Part shown: piece by piece, positions 5,599 to 6,181 of the stretch
Layout of the letters: each line of letters opens with the position of its first letter
How positions within the stretch are numbered: the first letter of the stretch is position 1
Source of the DNA: Bacteroidota bacterium
GTDB taxonomy: Bacteria > Bacteroidota > Bacteroidia > Chitinophagales > Chitinophagaceae
Reading direction: 5' to 3'
Assembly (NCBI GenBank): GCA_947441205.1
Contig: CANETM010000102.1
Span: 1-6,181 of the forward strand
Length of the DNA: 6,181 nt
Translations under genes and position numbers: made by a program
Notes under the pieces: generated by a model
The model's database searches: none
Told to the model about the DNA's origin: nothing
The model's input: the letters and a program-made list of their open reading frames with translations, nothing else

Positions 5599-5618
5599 TT
5601 GCAGTATTAATACTACAA
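5599..5618. promoter_or_regulatory. Near-perfect 20-bp palindrome, candidate operator
   Basis: TTGCAGTATTAATACTACAA is symmetric at all but one base pair, and its 12-bp core AGTATTAATACT is perfect. Its near edge lies 35 bases upstream of the HhH gene start, in the gap between two - strand genes, where a dimeric regulator could act. It is not followed by a T run on either strand, so it is not an ordinary terminator. No clear -7 box is present for the HhH gene: TTAATTTG on the - strand (5571-5578) is close to consensus but only 7 bases from the start codon. Confidence 0.35.
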
Positions 5619-5676
5619 TGAAATAATTAAAGGATGGAAAAAGAAGTAGATGATGATGAGCAAGGCCTGAATAGGA

Positions 5677-6181
5677 TCAAACTGAAAATTGCAATCCGTC
5701 GTAAGCCATTTTAATAAATGATGGCAATTGGGATTCAGTTTCATTATGTAACCCAATTTGATGGCTAAAATGCGTAAAGTATACTTGAGGAATGGCAAGT
5801 TCAGTCGCTAATGCAATTGATTCATTTAGTGTAAAATGAGTTGGATGTGGCTGTGGTCTCAAAGCACTTAATATCAAAACTTTTGCTCCTTTTATTTTTT
5901 CTTTCTCCTTCTCACTTATAAAATTAACATCGGTTATGTATACAAAATCACCAATTCTATATCCAAGAACTGGAAGCTCACGATGCATAACTTGAATAGG
6001 TTCAAATTTCAAGTCCCCTATTTTGAAAGCATTATCCTCAATAATAGTATGCAACATCATTTCAGGCAAACCAGCATCCTTCTGCTTTTCAAAAGCATAA
6101 TAAAAGTCCCTCTTAATGGCAACCTGTGTGATTTCATTTGCATAAATCTGCATGGGTCTATGAGAATGAAAATTAAATGGT
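5677..6181 (-). CDS. MBL-fold metal-dependent hydrolase, PhnP-like (5' end outside the window)
   Basis: This is the C-terminal part of a metallo-beta-lactamase-fold hydrolase of the type related to PhnP phosphoribosyl cyclic phosphodiesterase, which in Bacteroidota is about 250 residues long. The frame stays open to the window edge: the codons before the first Met (6153) read PFNFHSHRP, as in relatives that have R-P-F-N-F before the (M)-x-(I/L)-Y-A strand. That Met is therefore internal and the gene is cut by the window, not truncated. Visible family features are V-M-H-R-E-L-P-V-L-G-Y-R-I-G-D, with a candidate metal-ligand His; Y-I-T-D-V-N-F-I, with a candidate Asp ligand; and F-T-H-F-S-H-Q-I-G-L-H near the C-terminus. 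The H-x-H-x-D-H metal motif would lie upstream, outside the window. The substrate cannot be told from the sequence. It ends 113 bases before the HhH gene with no terminator visible, so they may be co-transcribed. Confidence 0.88.
   Translation of the reverse strand, partial: PFNFHSHRPMQIYANEITQVAIKRDFYYAFEKQKDAGLPEMMLHTIIEDNAFKIGDLKFEPIQVMHRELPVLGYRIGDFVYITDVNFISEKEKEKIKGAKVLILSALRPQPHPTHFTLNESIALATELAIPQVYFTHFSHQIGLHNETESQLPSFIKMAYDGLQFSV

Noticed and set aside
5634..5714. A 26-codon + strand frame (MEKEVDDDEQGL...)
   Set aside because: It is very short, its 3' half is antisense to the hydrolase gene, and there is no promoter or terminator around it; the GAT repeats alone make it look acidic.
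5613..5798. A 61-codon - strand frame overlapping the end of the hydrolase gene
   Set aside because: It overlaps a clear MBL-family frame on the same strand, and its sequence resembles an out-of-frame reading.
6151..6153. The ATG at 6151-6153 (- strand) as the start of the hydrolase
   Set aside because: The frame continues upstream to the window edge with family-like residues (PFNF), and a start here would remove the metal-binding half of the protein.

Overview
The window looks like a chromosomal segment of a Bacteroidota bacterium, most likely in or near the Chitinophagaceae. The evidence is AT-rich DNA, starts without Shine-Dalgarno sequences, a TAnnTTTG-type promoter in front of the first protein gene, a tRNA whose CCA end is not encoded, and protein sequences (trigger factor, ClpP, ClpX, a PhnP-like hydrolase) of recognisable Bacteroidota type. 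The family-level placement is inferred from recalled sequence character, not from a search.

Layout on the + strand: tRNA-Leu(UAG) with its own terminator (3-124); the trigger factor gene tig as a single-gene unit with a promoter and a strong terminator (138-1621); then a proteolysis operon of two different clpP paralogues, clpX and a 50-residue unknown protein (1707-4529). A bidirectional hairpin terminator (about 4546-4573) separates this from two convergent - strand genes: a membrane-anchored protein with three helix-hairpin-helix-like repeats (4709-5563) and the C-terminal part of a PhnP-like metallo-beta-lactamase-fold hydrolase that runs off the right edge (5677-6181).

The core is the conserved tig-clpP-clpX neighbourhood. 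Trigger factor meets nascent chains at the ribosome, ClpX unfolds tagged or damaged proteins, and ClpP degrades them. Two features stand out. First, clpP is duplicated in tandem, and both copies keep a full Ser-His-Asp triad, but only the first has the usual N-terminal axial-loop region. Second, the intergenic region before clpP1 carries a textbook sigma-54 (-24/-12) promoter with exact GG-N10-GC spacing, just upstream of a housekeeping-like -7 element. This suggests that Clp protease expression responds to an enhancer-binding activator. The 50-residue gene that ends the operon is the best candidate for something undescribed. I see no mobile element, CRISPR array or defence system.
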